Assembly (NCBI GenBank): GCA_013397695.1
Contig: VYZI01000530.1
Location: 340,197 to 404,196, forward strand
Direction: 5' to 3'
DNA: 64,000 nt
DNA from: Centropus unirufus
Taxonomy: Eukaryota > Chordata > Aves > Cuculiformes > Centropidae
Below the pieces are notes generated by a model, which had not been told where the DNA came from, made no database searches, and saw only the letters and a program-made list of their open reading frames with translations. Positions within the stretch are counted from its first letter, which is position 1. Each line of letters opens with the position of its first letter. The translations under genes were made by a program, and so were the position numbers. Below, in pieces: positions 15,006 to 28,780 of this stretch.

Positions 15006-16178
15006 TTTTTACATCTTTTTTTCATGGGTTTATCTTCCTGGACAAAAAGTCATTCATAATTGTTCCTGCAGGTGACATGTTTAGACAAAGATACACGTGT
15101 ATGCAATATTCAATGGGCAGTATTTGTTGCATGTTTTTCCTTGAAGTATCTAAAGCTGCATTTTCACTGGCTTTTTTAAAAAAATAGTATTTCAATTCGG
15201 AAATCCCAGGTTAGAGCGACTGAAGAGAGTTCTGTCTCAGTAATTCCAGTTGGCTCCTTCCTCAGTACAACCTGACATGACAGCTTTCACAGCGCATCAC
15301 CTTCCCTAAACATGAACGCTGCCTCTCTGAAGGCCTGCCAAGGCGCTTGGCACAGTTGCCAGTTTGGATTACAAGGAGCAGGGCACTCCGACACCGACTT
15401 GCTCAGAGCAGAACGCTGACTGGGCCAACAAAAAAATCAAAGCAAATAGGTAAAGGAATCGGCACAGCCAGGGCAGTCATCCCCAGCGATGGACAGCAGG
15501 GAACCTTCAGCGGCAAAACTAAGATCATCACCTGCTCATGCTCTGGGCTCAGCAACACCAGGGAAGTTCGGGGGCTCTGCCTTAAAATCTGAATGATTCT
15601 AAGGAAAGGCAGCCCGGAGCGAGGTATTGCAGAGCACAATTATCACCCGTGCTGGTGACGTTATGATTTCTAGGACTGATCAAAATGCCCCACTCCATCA
15701 CCTACAATACATTCCTCTTGCCATCAACACGTTAATCAACAGTTAACGTGTAGGTTACCTGGAGTTATTTCCCTTTATGGACTTCAGCAATACTTGTCTG
15801 GACAACCAGTTGTATCTTCCACTGAATTTATTCCCAAGAATACAACACAACCCAGTTGAACAAGGTGTTAGCTCTCGCCATGGCCCAGCTCCACACATTT
15901 TCGTAGCTTTCAGACGAAGCACTAAATGATTCAGCAGGAAAGCTCAGCCACTGCTTCATTTTAGCTGAAGGCAGCATAGATTTTTGTGGCAATTTCTATA
16001 TAAGCAGTTATTTGCAGAGCAGTCACACGCAAAAAGACAGAATCCGTGCCCCACAGAGTGTTTCACCAAAACACCACTAAATAGTACAATAGAGAGCAAA
16101 CAGGTAACAGACAAAGGCAATGGCAACTAGAAAGCTGAAAATATGTATTAAAAAGAATATCTATTTTTATTGCTTTAT
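15006..16178. other. Gene-poor DNA between gap and CR1
   Basis: No recognisable feature; frames are short and unrelated to known proteins. Confidence 0.6.
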
Positions 16179-17085
16179 AGAACCATAGAATGGTTTGGGT
16201 TGGAAGGGACATTAAAGGTCATCTCACTCCAGTCTCCCCACCATGGGCAGGGACAATTCCCACCAGACCGGGCTGCTCAAGGCCCCATCCGACCTGGCCT
16301 TGAACGCTTCCAGGGAGGGGACAGCCACAACCTCCCTGGGCAACCTGGGCTTCTCTGCTCAACCAACCTGTTTTTTCCCAACAGGTTCCTTTTCCAGCAC
16401 AGCTGGGACATCCAGAGGCAGCTGCTCTTGTGCTTCCAGGATCCCCTTCTTGAAGGCCACCCACCCCTCTTCAGCTCCTGTGTCCTTAAGGACTAACTCC
16501 CATGGAAATTTATCAACCTGGACAGTCCAAATCCTGCCCTCTGGACATCCAAGGTGGCCGCTGTGCTGATTGCCCTCCTCACCTCTCCTGGAACTGAGGA
16601 TTCTACCACCTCAAGATCACTGCACTCCAGGCGTCCTCCAACCATCACACCTCCCCAAGGCCTTCTCTGGCCACAAGGAGCAGGTCCAGCTGGGCGCCTT
16701 CCCTCGGCGGCTCCCACCAGTTGTGTGAGGAAGTTCTCCCACACACTCCAGGAACCCCCTAGACTGCTTCCTCTCCGCTATGTCCAGCAGAAATCTGGGA
16801 AGGTAAAGACCCCCAGTAGGACAAGAGCCAGCGATTATGAGACTTCTCCCAGTTGCTTGTAGAAAAATCCACCAACCCCTTCTTCCTGGCCGGGTGGTCT
16901 GTAGCAGAATCCTACCACAACGCCAGCCTCACTGCCTGCTCCTCCCAGTTTTACCCCCAGGCGCTCAACCCTACGACCACCATGGCTGAGCTCAAGGGTA
17001 TCAAACACCCTCTGACAGGGAGGGCTACCCACTGCCTCCCCTCCCTTTCCTATCCCAGCCGAAGGGTTTGTATCCAACTCTTGTT
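16179..17085 (-). mobile_element. CR1 LINE, internally deleted, endonuclease region plus 3' end
   Basis: The plus strand begins with the reverse complement of the CR1 terminus (CCATAGAATGGTTTGGGTTG) and about 200 bases of 3' UTR. From about 16395 to 17085 it instead carries the antisense of the ORF2 endonuclease; the minus strand reads GVVVGFCYRPPGQEE near 16885-16930. The reverse transcriptase between them is absent. Stops and shifts make it non-functional. Confidence 0.88.
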
Positions 17086-18550
17086 CCAGAAACAACACCC
17101 ATTCCAGAAAAACTGAACTCTTCTGCTCCCTGTCTGAGATTATCAAAACCACTTTGAAAAGCCCCCAGATACTGCCAAACAATTTGTGAATTGCAGCCAC
17201 CAGCCAAACCCACTCAAAAGTGCAAGCACAAAGGGAAGCCTTCCAGAAATTATTTAATGACATGGAATTATATCTATAATCACCTCCTTTCTCTGGGGTG
17301 CACAGCAAGTTGAGTCCTTCTTTGTGTCTGCTTTCTGGGACAGGAATTCACTGGAGCAGAAATTCCCTTTATATTTGTGTCTTCTGCACCAGAGAATGTT
17401 GATAGGACTCTGCAAATACAGCACTGCAGAACATCAGCACTAAGCAGCTGATATCAAAATGCCTTTGCAAACCTAAAACTTTGTTTCTAGAACATGGATG
17501 TTCTCGGGAATTTTTTCAGTGCCTTAAACTGGTGAAAAAACCCTGCATGCTTAAATGAAATTCAAAGGGATGATAGAGCATGTTATCTCACTTTCCAAAC
17601 TGCAATATGCTTTATCAATCCAGATAACTTTACATTTTAACCCAAACAAGACAGGAGAAAACTTAAACCAGAATAGGTAGAAAAGCACTGTCTTCAGGGA
17701 AAGAGAGAAGCAATGCACCCAGCACAGGCTTTTTCTTGGCCCCTTTCCCAGTGCTTGGGAACGTTACAACAGTGCCAGGCTAGCTGATTTGTTCCTTCAT
17801 TCTTCTATAATTTTAAGTGCAGCTACTACAAAGCAATCTAATTAGGAGAAAAAATTAAGGAAAAGTCAGACACCTTTCTCCACACAACGTACATGCGGGA
17901 AAACAACTGTCAGCGTGCCAAAACAACAGAAGATCCCACAATACATTCGTGGGATTAATCTTATGTTCTTAATTAACTAAGAACATTTGGTATGAAGAAC
18001 ATGATCAGGAAGACAGAAGTTCCAGTATCCTTGCCCATGATGGCCCTTTACCATGACTCTAATAGAGGAGAGGAAAGTGAAGGGGGATGATTCCCTTGCA
18101 AAGCAAAATGTGAAAGACCCCATTTTACACAAGTTTACCAGTTTCATAAGAGGGTTGGACAACTTTTTTTTGCATGATATATTGCTTTAAATTAAATTAA
18201 CTCTATGGATGCTGTAAGCTGTTAGTTAATGCTGGAAGTGGCCTGAAGGTTTTTACTACAGCAAATCAATTGTGGATCAAAGCCATTGGCAATAATGAGT
18301 AGACCTGAGTGAGTTTATCTGATTAGTGTGTGGTATCTTTGTATTGCCAGGGTGGGGTAACATGAGCAGAGTAAATCCTTAGTCTGGATAGAGAATGATG
18401 AAGTAGTTGCAAATATAGGAAAATCTCTAAATAAAACGACAGCTGATAGATGAATGGGCATATTAAAATCTACAGTAAATTAATACAAATTTATTTCAGT
18501 AAGCTGCCCCACAAATTCCACTGCCTTAAAGAAAACAAGAAGCACTGACA
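17086..18550. other. Gene-poor DNA between two CR1 copies
   Basis: AT-rich, nothing recognised. The outer (5') boundary of the CR1 at 16179-17085 may extend somewhat into this stretch. Confidence 0.55.
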
Positions 18551-18775
18551 GAGAATCATGGAATGCCAGGTTGGAAGGGAACTCGGGGATCATCTGGTCC
18601 AACCTTTTAGGTGATCGACAGTTTAAATGACACGGCCCAAAACCCTGTCAAGTTGAGTCTTGTAAGCGTCCAGTGTAGAGGAATCTACCACTACCCTGGG
18701 GAGATTATTCGATGTTTAACTCATTTCATGGTGAAAATTTTTCTTCTGGAATCGAATCAAAATTTCCCCAGGAAA
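18551..18775 (-). mobile_element. CR1 LINE 3' end fragment, old and diverged
   Basis: The plus strand reads GAATCATGGAATGCCAGGTT, then GATCATCTGGTCCAACCTTT, CCACTACCCTGGGGAGATTA and a TTTTTCTTCTGGAATCGAAT block. This is the antisense of an old CR1 3' UTR with many substitutions. Confidence 0.78.
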
Positions 18776-21700
18776 TAAATAAGCCAAAATTTATAAACAT
18801 CTTAATACGTTTTCCATATCAACTTCTTAGGTGACGATGGGCACTATCCTGCAAAATATTATTTCTGAAACATTACCCAAAGTGCAAACAAACTGCTTTA
18901 AGGACAGAGAAAGGAGATTTAGAAATTATGTCTCTCCATAGGTACACAAAAATAAGCAGAAGATGGGGTAGGTCTGTCATCTACAATATGGGAGCTGTAC
19001 CATGACAAGGAAAATACAAATGGAACTTTAAAAAGCAAGTACTCCTTCATCAATTCTTATGTGTGAAATACAGTCTACGACAAATATCTTCTACAAATGG
19101 ATGCATTTTGAAAAGATTAAATATTCGTGGAAATAAAGTGCAGTAGGACAGATATCTTGAAATATAATTGGCTGAATCAGTACATTTTTAACAGATATCA
19201 ACACTTCAAGAGATTAAAGGACCCAACAGTCCAGCTGAGGCTGCTTTTACCTGCGCATGCAAATATAAAAGATGTAGTTGTCTGGGTGTATCCAGATTAT
19301 TGTTTACATGCATTTCTCAACAGGCCTATTCTACTCACAGTAAGGCTAGAAATAGCAAACATCAATCATAATGTACACATGGATTGTGGGAAAAGCCAGA
19401 CAAAATAGTCAAAATAAAATCCAATAAGCCACACCCTACTACAGCAAACACAGAGGGAAAATAGCCCCGAACAGTTCCCTGCTCACCAAACTGGGTGACA
19501 TTGGTGTCACCTTGCGCCTGGCTGCTCAGCTCCGACAAGGCTGAGAGGTTTCACACTCCCTAAAATTCCAGGCAACAATAGCCTTTCTGTCCCTGTCACA
19601 GCATTTCTGATGGTATAAAAAGGGTAACTCACAGGGGGCAGCTCATTTCAGGGATTTTCTTCAGTACACCATTCAAACATTCTGTGTCGAGCTCCATGTG
19701 AACTGTGAGCAAGAGCAGAAATCTAGGACTGGTAGAAAACTTTAAAAATTTAGTAATTTTCCATAGGAGTCTGGACAATCTCCTCCTCAGAAAGTCAGCT
19801 CCAAAGCATTCTTTCACTAGGAAGAGAAAAGGGAGTAGTCCAAATAATGGAATTATTATTACTCTCTGATTCAAATCCTAAATCCCACCAAATAATTAAA
19901 AAAGGCAGAATGTCATATAAGTAGCCATTCTTTTTGCAGCCAAAGCAACATTTCTTGCCTCTTCTCCCGTCCCTCACAGTGAACAGTAACATCGCTCAGC
20001 TTCACTGCTAAAGGCTCAGTGTTCTCGTCTCTCACAGAATCTGCCTCCCAATAAACTACTTATTATAGAGATATCTTAATTATAGAGAGATCTATTTCCT
20101 CATTGATCTCTCAGCAGGCTGTAATTTCACATTGTTATGAGGAGGAGCCCTAGGAACTCTCTATGCAATGTAGCCATGTCCTTAGTTTTAACATTTTAAA
20201 ACTGATGTTAAACATAATTTATTCTAACAGCTACTGTTTAGGGTGCCTTTTAGGGTGGGGGAAAGCAATCACAGTTAAAGATTCATATTCCAATCTAAAC
20301 AGCAGGTGTTCAGATGAAAGTTCGGGGATTTCGGTTTTAAATTAACTCTGAAGTTCTTCCATGCTGACAGTGCAACTGCTGCTCCTCCTTTTAACAGTAC
20401 TGGCAAGCCTTCCCACGTCAACAAACACCTATCCTCAACACAATCTGGATAATTTTCATCAGCGTAGACCCTGAACTATCTAAACTACTGACTAAATTCG
20501 TGCTTCACTCTGGGACCAAGGCCTGAGCTGTCTGTGATGAGGTTTCAGTTCAGATCATTCTACATGCTGGAATTAAAGAAGAGGGGGGTCAGTTCTGCTT
20601 CACCAGGTGTTCTTCACACACGATGACGTCACATGTTGAAATGGTACCAGGTTCCACAGCTCTGAACTCGAACCCTGAGGGCTCCATCCTCTCATGCCCC
20701 ACCCTCCGCAAAAAGTTTTTAGCATGGACTGTGCCCATTTTGTATGCACCCTCCTGAAATACAGAACTGTTGATGCTAATTGAAATGCTTAGCAGAGAGA
20801 GGTTGAGTATCCAAATGTCTTAATCACTACATTGTCAGCTGTGCCCCTGGTTCAACTCATTTGCAGACTCAAGATGAATTAATCCACTACCAGGTCCGCT
20901 CCAATCTCACCCTTCCTAGATCCGGTAAATGCAGAACCTTCAAACCGCTGATTCCATCCAATTTCTGCAGCGCATACAAAGGAAGAGAGGCTCTCTCTTT
21001 TTTTATAAAAGCTCAACTAATACTTTGCTGGCAGTTCTAAAGATGCTGAGGAAACATTTACTGATTAATTTGTCAGCTCTTTGCTCACTCTGTGCTTTAC
21101 AGAACTACACAGGAGATGGTTTTGCACTTAGAGGTTACTGGAAGAGTTACTGTGAGGAGGAGTTTTCATAGTGAAAAACAGTTACTGCTGCAGAAACGGC
21201 TTGGGATGTAAAACTGCCTGCACAACACAAGGAGGTGTTGCCTATTCCGACACGTGCTAAGACTTTCCTAGAAATGTGGCACAGGCTCTCACTGCCCAGA
21301 GCTGGAGGTAACCCCTGCGCCACCCTCTGGAGTCAAGGTGGACCAGTACAAAACTAAATAACCCCACTTCTTTCATCAGGAAAAATATCAGAACTGTTAT
21401 CAAACCATCACATTGGCCAAATATCCAGCACCAGTGTAGCAGTTTGATCTGTGCGCAAGTGACAGTTTGTGCCTCCCAGTAAAGGTCGGGCTTGGGAAGC
21501 TCCATGGGAGGCCTTAGAGCTTTTGACTGAGGTGTGCAAGAAGGGGCTTAAACTGCTGTTCCCTCCATTTAATGACTAGAAGTAGCACCTCTGTGCGCAC
21601 TTCTAGCAGGACACAATCCTGAAGTCATCACCTCCCCAACATCGTTAGCAGTGGTGATAATATGGACAACATGCAGCAGTCTGTTAAAACCTAGAAGTTC

Positions 21701-22944
21701 TTCTACCACAGGCGCGATCGTTGTGCCAGCTCACTGTCACCACCCGCCACACCACAGAATGGGAGAAAATGTCACAGAGAGGTTCCAGAAGGCGCTGGAA
21801 TGAAGGTCTTGCCATCTCCATAGCAAGGAATGAGCTGATTTATGTCCAGAAGACATATCAGCTTTTTTTCAGATCTTTTGGTCCTGTTTATCTTTTCTAA
21901 TAAATTCAGGCTATTGTTACACCTTCATTTTTTGTCTCGATACATCGCATTCAGACACAAATCTACCATTACACAGTTAGAATTTAGTTACATTTTTGGT
22001 TTCATTGACTCCCATCTCTGAAGCCAAGAAACAAACACCTGGGAGAGCAGGTCTTCGTTACATAACACACAGATGTGTGTCTGGCTCCATCCTCTGCTCC
22101 TCAGTAAACCTTGGGGAGGCAAACAGCACTTGGATGTCCCCTGTGGAGCCCAATATCCACCCCAGGACAAAAGGCCAGGTCCCATCCCGAAGGGTTTCGC
22201 AGGGTTTGAGGTCCTCACAACAGACACTGCTGGGGGGACAGGCAGCACCTTCCCGTCACCTGCACGGCCAATCGCGGCCTCAGGCAAGCAAATCTCTCCA
22301 AAGATGACAAAAAGGGAGCAAAAAGGCGCAGAGAAAATAAGTCCTAGGGCAGCGTTTTAGACTGCCCAGTTTTAGTGTGTTTACAAAAGCCAAAGTTGGT
22401 GCTGGGGGCTGCCCTCACAGCCTGGCTGCGCTGGGACCTATGAGAGCAGTCAGCAGGTCAGTTCTAACCAAGAGTGGTTTAATTCTTGCTAGGTAGAGGG
22501 AGAAAGCCTGTGGTCAGCTGAGGGTGCACAGCAGGTCAGAGGAGGCAAGGGGGATCATCTCCTGATTTCCCACCAAATGAGTCACCTTCACACTAGCCCA
22601 GAACGCCAGTGTCCCTCAACTCAAAATCCTCACACTCCCTTCCACATTCCATGACACCCGTAGAAATAACCTCCAAATATCTGCTCAACAGCGGGAGTTT
22701 ATTCCTTTAAAAGAGTTGTTTTCCTGGATGTATATTAAAAAAATGAAATGAAAAATAATTAAAAAAGAAGAGGAAGAAAGACCATAAAGCCACAGGAAGT
22801 ACCATCTGATTTTCATCCAGGCCAGAAGATTTTTCCAGAGCTTTCAAAATACAATTACAGCATCTCCAGGCATGGGACGAGGCCAGACGAAGTGTCTGAC
22901 GGGGCCCATGGAGCCTTACAGACGTGCAGATGTAAGAGGTTGAT

Positions 22945-23345
22945 GCCCAGTACTGTCAGCAATAATTAGTCATTGCTAATTTTTGTTCTAGTAACTCTTT
23001 ACACCGGCGATGGTGAATGTATTATTTTGTAGCAGGTATAATTATTTTATTACTCATCAGTAAGGTTCATGTTTATGAGGTAGTGTCAGAGAGGTTTCTG
23101 GGCAAAAATGGGGAGGAGGGACTCATGTACTGTTTAATTTAGCAACTGTTGCCATGGAAATATCATTTCACTGCCTGCTGCTGATCACCTCATGTTTCAG
23201 ATGTGATTTATGCACATTCTATTTATGCTGAGAAGCATATTTATAGATGAGTAACCAAACTGTGGATATTCCAACACTGAAATGCCATGTGCTCCATTTA
23301 CTTTTCAGAAATACATCATTTGTCAGATCAGACTATTAAACATCC
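22945..23345. promoter_or_regulatory. Candidate distal regulatory element (motif cluster)
   Basis: AT-rich block with homeodomain-type cores (TAATTAGTCATTGCTAAT), a GATA-flanked TTATAGATGAG stretch, and an X-box-like GTTGCCATGGAAA at 23148-23160. It reads like a conserved enhancer, but conservation cannot be seen here. Confidence 0.2.
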
Positions 23346-24326
23346 TAAGTACTGGCCTTCTGCAGTAAATAACTCAATTACCAGCCTGCAGCCGTAGCCC
23401 TTCCCAGAGCTGAAAAAAGCAATGACAGGAAACATAATGCAATTCCCATTTTCTTATCCTCTGAGAGGAAAGGGGAGAGACGGAAGCAGAGGGAGTAGCT
23501 GGTCCAGCAGCTGCTATTGTTACGAATTTACGAACGCGGAGGCTGCACAAAGACACGCTCAGCCTGGAGCCGAGGGGCTCCTGCCGGTTCTCTTCATGGT
23601 GGGCTCTGTGCATCAAACCCCGTTCCAGAAACAAACGCGCCTCCCCAAGCTCAGACACATGGCTTTATCTGCTTTGTTCTGGTATTTGCCTGCCAATCAC
23701 CCACCTCTCAGGTCACACGCTTTATTTTGAATGTCCTGGCTGGTCCAACCACTGTGATAAAGCACTGCTGGGTGGGGGCTGCACGTTCATGTGAAGGGGG
23801 GCCAAAAATTAATGTCCCCATTCCTTCTGATAACCCTCCAAAATGGTAAAGTGAGAAAGTGAGGTTTTCTTTACGCCTTGCAAAGAAAGACAATGAATGA
23901 AACCAGCAAGGATGAAAACAAAATGGATGATGGTGACCAGAAGAGCTTCAAATGTAGGGAAAAAAAACGTGGTTTCTTACTGCAGCCTGCCAGAACCAAA
24001 CACAAAGCTCAGAGAACGTCCCAGCAGGCAAAACCCCACCTACCTGCAAAGAGACTGACCACAACGGGAGCTTCAGCTCAGGGCAGCTTACACTACCGAG
24101 AGGCCTCACAAGCACCCAAGAACCCAAGCTTGGTACCGCAGCTAAAATTCATCTGCTACCTGACATCTGAAACAGGTGTCAAAAGAATTAAAAAAGCCGC
24201 TTTGGTAGTTTGTGTTTGTAAAACACAGAGATCAAAGAGAAGTCTCTGGTGAAACTCTCCCTTAGAAATTACAGTCAAGAACAAGGCCACTCCTCAGTTC
24301 TCCCCCAGTTATACTTTAATATTAAT

Positions 24327-24362
24327 AAATCAATAAATGCATAAAATCAATAAATGCATAAA
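24327..24362 (+). repeat. Perfect 17-bp tandem duplication
   Basis: The unit AAATCAATAAATGCATA occurs twice head-to-tail (24327-24343, 24344-24360). Each copy carries AATAAA, but no transcript end is otherwise suggested. Confidence 0.9.
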
Positions 24363-26127
24363 TTTAAAGCTAGCTTGCAGTATAAGCTTACTATAAATAA
24401 AGATGTACAACACCAAAAAATGAAATGACTACACAACATTCAGAAATTTTGATGAAGTACAAGAATTCTTGACTAATCCAAATAAATACATAATTCTCAG
24501 AGTCACCACAGTCATACGTGGAAGCAGGAATGCTGCCTTTGCAATGCCAGAGGCGGGGAGCTGCATGCACGGGGCTGGTAGAGGAGGGACGGAGCTGGAG
24601 CAAACAATCCCGCTGTGCAGGATGACAGCCTGGCAAGAACTTGAGAGACACAGCAAGTCACTCCGAACAGCCACATTGGTTAAAACTATACTTGGTGATC
24701 TATACAGGCACCAACAAACCACGTTAGATGATAAATGCCTGAACTACGCGTTTTGAAGGGGTGGAAGGAAAGAGCAATAACCAAAAAAAAAAAGGGAATG
24801 TTTTCCCACCTACTTACCTTCAGCAATCAAATCAGCTAAAAAAGTATTTTTGCTAATGAACACAGAATAAAAAAACCTCCGAGCATTTTAAAGTCAGTCC
24901 AAGTAAAATCCAGTTTGTGATGAAAGAAGAGAATCGCGTGTGACACCTTCTCACCCAGCAGAGCCCAGCCACGGCCTTTGAAGCCCCCTTTAAACCTGAA
25001 ATTCTAGAGTGTTTCCAATTACAGGACACGCCAGGTGAACCCTATTACAAGCCCTGCAGGAGCTGCCACCTGCCCCCAGCTCAGAAAGCAGAACCCGGAG
25101 ACAAAACTGAGGGACGCCCAGGCCCCGTGCTGGGGTCCGGACGGTGGCTGCGCCCCCAGTTCCCCACCGCAGCGCCGTGGGCACCAGCGGAGCAGCGGGA
25201 GCAGGGAATACCTGTGTGGTGTGGCACGGACACGGGGATTTATCTTTAAGGAACACCACAGGCCACAGCCAGGGCTTCTGGGTGAAGGCACTGTTTCAGA
25301 TGACCCCGATCCTGCCTGCGGTTCTACGCAGATGGCATCAGAGCTCTCTGGTCTCCAATACTGAGAGCTCCATGCCTTTAATTTCATTCTTGGTCTCTGA
25401 TATTGGGAAGCCATGGCAGTCAGGAAGTCCAGCAGCTTTAGTCCGCAAACACGCTGATATTCCCGTGCTAGGAGAAATTGTGATTTCTGCCCATGGAAAC
25501 AGTTTTTAATGTTGTATTGCAATTATTTTTTTCTGCATTCAAATCTGATGAAGAAATGTTCCTAGTGCTGTTCTTAATTTTATGTATCTGAGTAGCCTGA
25601 TTAAGGCACTGTTCAACTGCTTAGGTAGATTTGTCAGGGTGATTCAGTTGCTTAAAATTAAGTATGCATACAATTATCCTGGTAAATTGAGCTCTCTCTT
25701 TCTCAGTCCTGTAGTGCTGGATCCAGAAATGCTGTTGACAGTAACAATACAGCAGCTGGAAAGGACAGAATGCAGCCAAACAGTTCTTTCCATAACAATA
25801 ATTCAATAATCAATGGATGCTGTTATTTCTCAAATCGAACTTAAAAAATAAACTGCAGAATAACACGGATGAATATCCCAAATTTTTAATGTCTTCCATT
25901 GCAACTCCATTTCCCTGATGACGTTGCTTATATTCCTCCCTTCCTAAGACAGACTAGAGTTACTTTTAGTCCACCATTAGCACGGACAATGCAGCAAGAG
26001 GGTTATGTTCATTCCTATCAGAAAAAATCTTTCTTATGATAATTGCCTGTTCCTAAAAATGAACTGAGACACAGCACTGTTTTATATTCTTTCTCCTTCC
26101 ATTGTAGTCAGATACCAAATATCCTAT

Positions 26128-26170
26128 GCTTGAATGCAAATTCTCTTTAATAATTAATTTAGGGCCAAAT
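26128..26170. promoter_or_regulatory. Octamer next to homeodomain cores
   Basis: A perfect POU octamer ATGCAAAT (about 26134) followed within 20 bases by TAATAATTAATTTA. A common enhancer arrangement; chance is quite possible in AT-rich DNA. Confidence 0.18.
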
Positions 26171-28740
26171 AGTGCTTAGATATGGTAGGGACTTGAAGTT
26201 CTTACGTGCATAAAGGTTAAATTGTGAAAAAAACCTTATGTTCTCATATCTAAATTACTTCTCATGAAATAAGATATTTCTAAGTCATGTCAAAATATTT
26301 CACCTATTAATTTGTAGTCTTGAATACTTATGGACAGATTTCTATATTCCATACAACAACGTATGCACTGTTACATGGGGAAGTGCCTTTTCAGCCATAG
26401 GGATGTAAATGTTGGTCAATGGGAATGGCACCAACCTCTGTATTTGTGTCCGTGATGACACTCATGAAAAATATCTGTAACAAACACTGGAGCACAATTT
26501 AAGTCAGAAGCAGTCTTTGGCCAAACCAAAATTCTCCCTTTCCCCAACACATGGGTTTTTCATTTCCAGGTAGCTTCATCACTATTTATGAGAATTTGTG
26601 TCTGGTTTTTCTCATTGTTTTTTTCTTCTACTTTCTCACTATATGACTTATATTTTTCTTCTTCTTCTGAAGGAAAATAGTCTTGCCTGCTGTGGTAAGC
26701 CTTCTAGCAAGGCACCTGTAATTACTGTACATTTCCTGCTGTGGTGCAGGTTAGGATGTAGGCAAGGTCAGATTTTTTTTAGTCCAGCAATTGTGGGGGT
26801 TTTTTTATTCACTAAAAGTGTCTTGATGTGCTCCACAGGTCTTTTTTCTAATGGAAAGGAAAGTTTTTCCTGTTAACATGCAACTGCTGTTCGACTGCTT
26901 TGTGTGACACAGCTTCTCAGTGATGTATGCCTTCAGAGAACGTTGGAGAGAGGTTACGTTCAAAATATTTGCTTAGAATAAACTGGAATTACTTTGTGGA
27001 GCTAAGAGAACACACGAGGTCCTTCAAACCCACCTTGGGCTGGGAGTTTTGTCAAAGGCTGGAGCAAAGTTAAAAAAAAAACAAAAACAGCCAAAATTCA
27101 GGGTTTTCCTGCCTAAACAGGTGAGCTGTGAGATAATAGCTTGGCCGTGAAGCTTTGCCCAGCAAAAGCTCATGGTTTGCTTTTGTGAGCACCCACAAGG
27201 CCGTGCGCGTTGTCCCAGTCTCCACAGCAGGAGAGGGGGCAGAGAGACCTTCCCTTGCTCAGGGGGAAGCTCTGCAGACCTGCAGCCTTCGCTGGGGCCT
27301 CTACACAGCTCAAGGGTCAGCATCACGTCACCAAAGCCTCTTCAGAAGAGGAAATGCTATTTTTATGGAAAAAGCTGAACAAAAGACTTCGGGAAAAAAG
27401 GCAGATAAACCAAACCACCAAATCCTTTTCTTTTTCCCCAGATCTAAGACCCACACTTTCTGCCACAATGCATATTATTTAGATAGGTTTTTCATCTACA
27501 TTAAGCATTTTTTAGCCTTTTTTGGTTCTTCTTGTTGTTATTAAACCTTTATATTTAAGGATCTACCCAGCTATCTGCAGTTTAATGTGGTCCTTATAGT
27601 TGGAGGAGTATCCAGGATCTGCACCTTGGAGTATTTATCACTTCACAGGAAAATCACTTACCCTCAGTTTTGTTAACCAAACTGTAAAATAGGGGCAATA
27701 ATACTTATTTTTCAAAGTTGACATGAGGCTTATTAATGCTTGTTGAAGTGCTTTGTTATGCTTGAACGGAAAAGGATATTGTTATTATAATTTTAAGTGA
27801 ATCTTCGTTATAAAACTGTTAACATAAGCATATTAGAAAAATGAACTCCAAATTGCAGGCCAGAGGTTGCTGACTGACTCTTAAAACAGTCCAAGATGAT
27901 TTTATCTGCATCTTGCTCTCACTGATCCTCACTTTTTGAAGTCCCATATTTGTTTTCCATATTAAACTAAGACAAGGCAACATGTAAAATAAATTTAGCA
28001 TCTAATCAATCAAGAAACAACACTGCCTTACTTGGTGACGTGCCATCATCGGAATCTTGATAAAAAAATAGCCTTCATGCAAAACTATCCCATTTGCTAC
28101 CTACTAAATAAGCTACGCATGTTGACTGTCACTGGCACAACTCCTAAGCTAAGGAAAATGAATTAATTTACCAAGTTCAACTTACCATGTTACCAAGATC
28201 ACTTAAAATTTGTAATAATTTTCTCTTGCAATGTTATACACAAATCTTAGAGAGCACAGGCCCTCCTTTAGTAAAAAAACAGTGTAAAATCCTTTAAGGG
28301 ACTTGCCAGACATTAACATAGGACTTGCAAATATATACGTGGAACTGAAGATAGAACAGTTTCTATAAGGAAAGAATTGAGCAAAATAACTTGCTTTTCC
28401 CTGACATAGCGTATTTGTCAAAACAATTATCTGTTAAAATCCTGACTCCTTAATCTTCTGCAAATATGTTCTATGAGCATAAGCTGTCACTTATGAGATA
28501 TGCAAAACCGGAAAGAAAAGCCAAGTATCCCACTCCAATTCCCCTCACCTTACCACCTGCTTGTACCTCAGAGGCTCACCAAAAGAGGTAAATAACCATA
28601 AACTGTTTAAATCAGGCCCTGCTCCCAAACTTCTAAAGAGATGATAAGTATCTGACACTAAACCTGTGCATCTTTAAAAAGATCTGTCACACCACTCCCT
28701 GCCTAGAACTGGTGCCTCTTTGAGAAGGCAATGTTTGGGT

Positions 28741-28780
28741 TGGTTTATTTATTTTTTTATTTTTATTTTTTTTCAAAAAT
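28741..28780 (+). repeat. T-rich low-complexity tract (TTTA)n
   Basis: TTTATTTATTTTTTTATTTT and similar; an A14 run follows about 60 bases later. Nothing nearby looks like a processed pseudogene. Confidence 0.85.
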
